DNA of 64,000 bases from Bosea sp. AS-1 (GTDB taxonomy: Bacteria > Pseudomonadota > Alphaproteobacteria > Rhizobiales > Beijerinckiaceae), in the NCBI RefSeq assembly GCF_002220095.1, contig NZ_CP022372.1:468501-532500 (forward strand). The letters are read 5' to 3'. The notes beneath the pieces were generated by a model that worked only from the letters and a program-made list of their open reading frames with translations, was not told the origin of the DNA and did not search any database. This document shows, piece by piece, positions 62,295-64,000 of this stretch. Within the stretch, counting starts at the first letter, position 1. The number at the start of each line of letters is the position of its first letter. The translations under genes were made by a program, and so were the position numbers.

Positions 62295-63440
62295 ATGCGA
62301 CGGGCCATGATCATCGAAGACATCGCGTTCATCCCCTTGCAGGCGCAGCTTCCCGCCGGCCGCAGCTATGGAATGGCGAAATCGCTCGCAAGTGCGCGGG
62401 CCACGACCCTGGTTCGCCTGCGGCTGTCGGACGGCACCGAAGGCGTCGGCGAATGCTGGGGCATGCCGGCGGTGAATCTCGCCATGCTGCCGCTGGTCAA
62501 GGGGTACCTGCTCGGCAGCCATGTGCTCGATGTCGAGCACGTCTTCTCGCAGATGCTGGCCCGCCACTACCATTTCGGCGTCCAGGGAGCGATGACCTGG
62601 TGCATTTCCGGCATCGACATGGCCGCCAAGGACGCGGCGGGCAAGGTGCTCGGGCTGCCTGTCCATCGTCTGATCGGCGGCAAGCAGGCTTCGCAGGTGC
62701 CGATCTACGCGTCCGGCGGCTACCTGACCGAAGACAGCGAGCGTGATTTCGCGCCGCAGATCGAGGCGATGGCCAAGGCGGGACATCGCGCGATCAAGAT
62801 CAAGATCGGCGTCTCCCTGGCCAATGACGAGCAACGGGTGGCTGCGGCGCGCGAGATTCTCGGGCCCGAAGTCGAAATCCTGGTCGACATCAACTCCAAC
62901 TACACGCTGGACCTCGCCCGCGAGAGCATCGAGCGCCTTGTCCGCTATGGCATCGGCTGGGTCGAGGAGCCGCTCGCGCCGCAAGACTTCTCCGGCTACG
63001 AGGCGCTTCATCGCTGGAGCCCGGTTCCGATCGCGACCGGCGAGGCTCTCTACACGGCCTTCGATTTCAAGCGTCTGATCGATCGGCGCGCCGTCGATGT
63101 CGTCCAGCCCGACCTCTCGCTCTGCGGCGGTTTCTGGCAGGGGCGGCAGATCGCCCAGCTCGCCATGATGGAGCATCTGCGCCTGTCGCCTCATGTCTGG
63201 GGTACGGGGGTCGGGTTGGCGGCCGCCGTGCATTTCGTCGCGTCCCTGCCGGCCTATCCGCATGCCGGCAATGTGCCCCGGTCGACGCTGGTCGAATATG
63301 ATCTCGGCGACAATCCGCTGCGGGATTCGATCCTGGTCAATCCGCTCGCGCAGAACGATGGCGTCATCGCCGTGCCCGACGCTCCTGGTCTCGGCATCGA
63401 GATCGACTGGGACGCGGTGGAACGCCATGTCGTTCGTTGA
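62295..63440 (+). CDS. Mandelate racemase/muconate lactonizing enzyme family protein
   Basis: 381 aa from the ATG at 62295 (GAGG 6 nt upstream; the ATG at 62307 is possible). Enolase superfamily barrel: the Lys-x-Lys base in AIKIKIG, metal ligands Asp in LVDINSNY, Glu in WVEEPL and Glu in ATGEAL, and His in LSPHVWGTG. Abstracts the proton alpha to a carboxylate; the exact substrate (sugar acid, mandelate, dipeptide) is undetermined. The next gene, an epimerase, overlaps by 14 bp, suggesting a sugar-acid pathway. Confidence 0.92.
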   Translation: MRRAMIIEDIAFIPLQAQLPAGRSYGMAKSLASARATTLVRLRLSDGTEGVGECWGMPAVNLAMLPLVKGYLLGSHVLDVEHVFSQMLARHYHFGVQGAMTWCISGIDMAAKDAAGKVLGLPVHRLIGGKQASQVPIYASGGYLTEDSERDFAPQIEAMAKAGHRAIKIKIGVSLANDEQRVAAAREILGPEVEILVDINSNYTLDLARESIERLVRYGIGWVEEPLAPQDFSGYEALHRWSPVPIATGEALYTAFDFKRLIDRRAVDVVQPDLSLCGGFWQGRQIAQLAMMEHLRLSPHVWGTGVGLAAAVHFVASLPAYPHAGNVPRSTLVEYDLGDNPLRDSILVNPLAQNDGVIAVPDAPGLGIEIDWDAVERHVVR

Positions 63441-64000
63441 TGCTGCCGAACCCGATGCCGCGGGCGTGACGTCGAAGCCGGGCGATGCCGGCACCGTGCT
63501 CGTCGCCGGCGGGCTGGGCTTCGTCGGCTCGCATGTCGTGCGGGCCCTGATCCATGCCGGCTATGCGCCGGTGCTGTTCGGGCCCGCCATGGCCGAAGAT
63601 CGGCTCGCCGACGTCGCCGGCCGCTATCAGATCTTCGAGGGCTCGATCGGCGATCGCGATGCTCTCGACGCGGCCTTTACCCGATACAAGCCGACGCAGG
63701 TGGTGTCCTGCGTGGCGCATAGCGTCGGCAAGCAGGGCCTGATGCGTGCGGGGGAGGCCGAGGCTGACGCGGCCTTCGAGATCAACGTCACCGGCCATGG
63801 CCGACTCGTCGAGGCCGCCTGCCGCGCCGGGGTGAAGCGCCTCGTCTGGACCGGGTCCGCCGTGGTGTACGGTCCTGCCTCGGCCTATGCGACCAGCCAT
63901 GTCGACGAGGACGACGCCGCGGCGCCGACCACCGTCTATGGCGTGACGAAGCAGATGGCGGAGGTGCTTTCCGAGTTCCTGATGCGTCGGCACGGAGTCG
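63427..64000 (+). CDS. NAD-dependent epimerase/dehydratase, cut by window edge
   Basis: At least 191 codons from the ATG at 63427, C-terminus outside the window. Extended SDR signatures: TVLVAGGLGFVGSHVVRAL (NAD binding), INVTGHGRLVEAA, WTGSAVVYGP (catalytic Ser/Thr region) and the Tyr-x-x-x-Lys pair in TVYGVTKQMAE. Acts on a nucleotide sugar or sugar acid lactone. Starts inside the enolase-superfamily gene (14-bp overlap), so co-translated with it. Confidence 0.9.
   Translation, partial: MSFVDAAEPDAAGVTSKPGDAGTVLVAGGLGFVGSHVVRALIHAGYAPVLFGPAMAEDRLADVAGRYQIFEGSIGDRDALDAAFTRYKPTQVVSCVAHSVGKQGLMRAGEAEADAAFEINVTGHGRLVEAACRAGVKRLVWTGSAVVYGPASAYATSHVDEDDAAAPTTVYGVTKQMAEVLSEFLMRRHGV

Overview
The window looks like an alphaproteobacterial chromosome (GC-rich, many ATGA/TGATG gene overlaps, addB-addA gene order, OmpR/HAMP and AraC regulators). 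Hyphomicrobiales, perhaps a Bosea-like organism, is my best guess but is unverified. It divides at about 36.2 kb into an integrated mobile element, whose left end lies outside the window, and ordinary accessory chromosome.

The element (1-36236) starts with a defence island. It has a C5-cytosine methyltransferase divergently overlapping a Vsr endonuclease, and a minus-strand operon DUF6361 - phospholipase-D-like nuclease - SF2 helicase. Facing away is an AddB/AddA-like nuclease-helicase pair. Next come a RES/Xre-type toxin-antitoxin pair and a ubiquitin-like operon (triple-Ubl protein, E1-like ThiF protein, DUF6527 protein). The last two are divergent and share an intergenic region carrying repeated GTCC-N5/6-GGAC operators. 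There follow a serine resolvase with a three-subsite res site, a DUF2958 gene broken by one TGA, a YefM-YoeB module, and two related metallophosphoesterases flanking an unusual fusion of an MbcA/ParS/Xre antitoxin-like domain to a HAD hydrolase, with phased short repeats and a 155-bp tandem duplication nearby. The mobility part has a MobF relaxase with a small partner and a candidate oriT, then a tightly coupled minus-strand operon (small HTH protein, unknown, replication-like HTH protein, unknown, ParA-like ATPase, membrane protein), and a P4-type tyrosine integrase with an overlapping partner gene. No type IV secretion genes are visible, so in this window it looks mobilisable (IME or integrated plasmid) rather than self-transmissible.

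From 36.9 to 46.5 kb is a copper-handling block: an OmpR/EnvZ-type two-component system, divergent from a lipoprotein, a TolC-like outer membrane channel, a Tat-exported multicopper oxidase, a cupredoxin and a CusF-like protein; then a small secreted cysteine protein, and a CopZ-like chaperone plus Cu(I) P1B-ATPase behind a clear CueR-type promoter.

From 46.8 to 52.8 kb is a regulatory and enzyme module: a LuxR-type regulator with a small upstream protein, divergent from a SARP-like/TolB-like/TPR regulator, followed by a Gly/Thr-repeat PAP2-haloperoxidase-like protein and a subtilisin-like protease. This triad is not one I recognise.

From 53 to 59.2 kb a minus-strand amino-acid cluster encodes an AraC regulator, AlaX-type editing protein, EamA exporter, leucine-dehydrogenase-like enzyme, ArgE-like deacetylase and an MHS-type MFS transporter. 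A decayed zone (59.2-60.9 kb) holds an AidB-like remnant and pieces of a nitrate/sulfonate/taurine-type ABC transporter on opposite strands. The window ends with two small secreted proteins, a mandelate-racemase/muconate-lactonizing-type enzyme and a truncated NAD-dependent epimerase.
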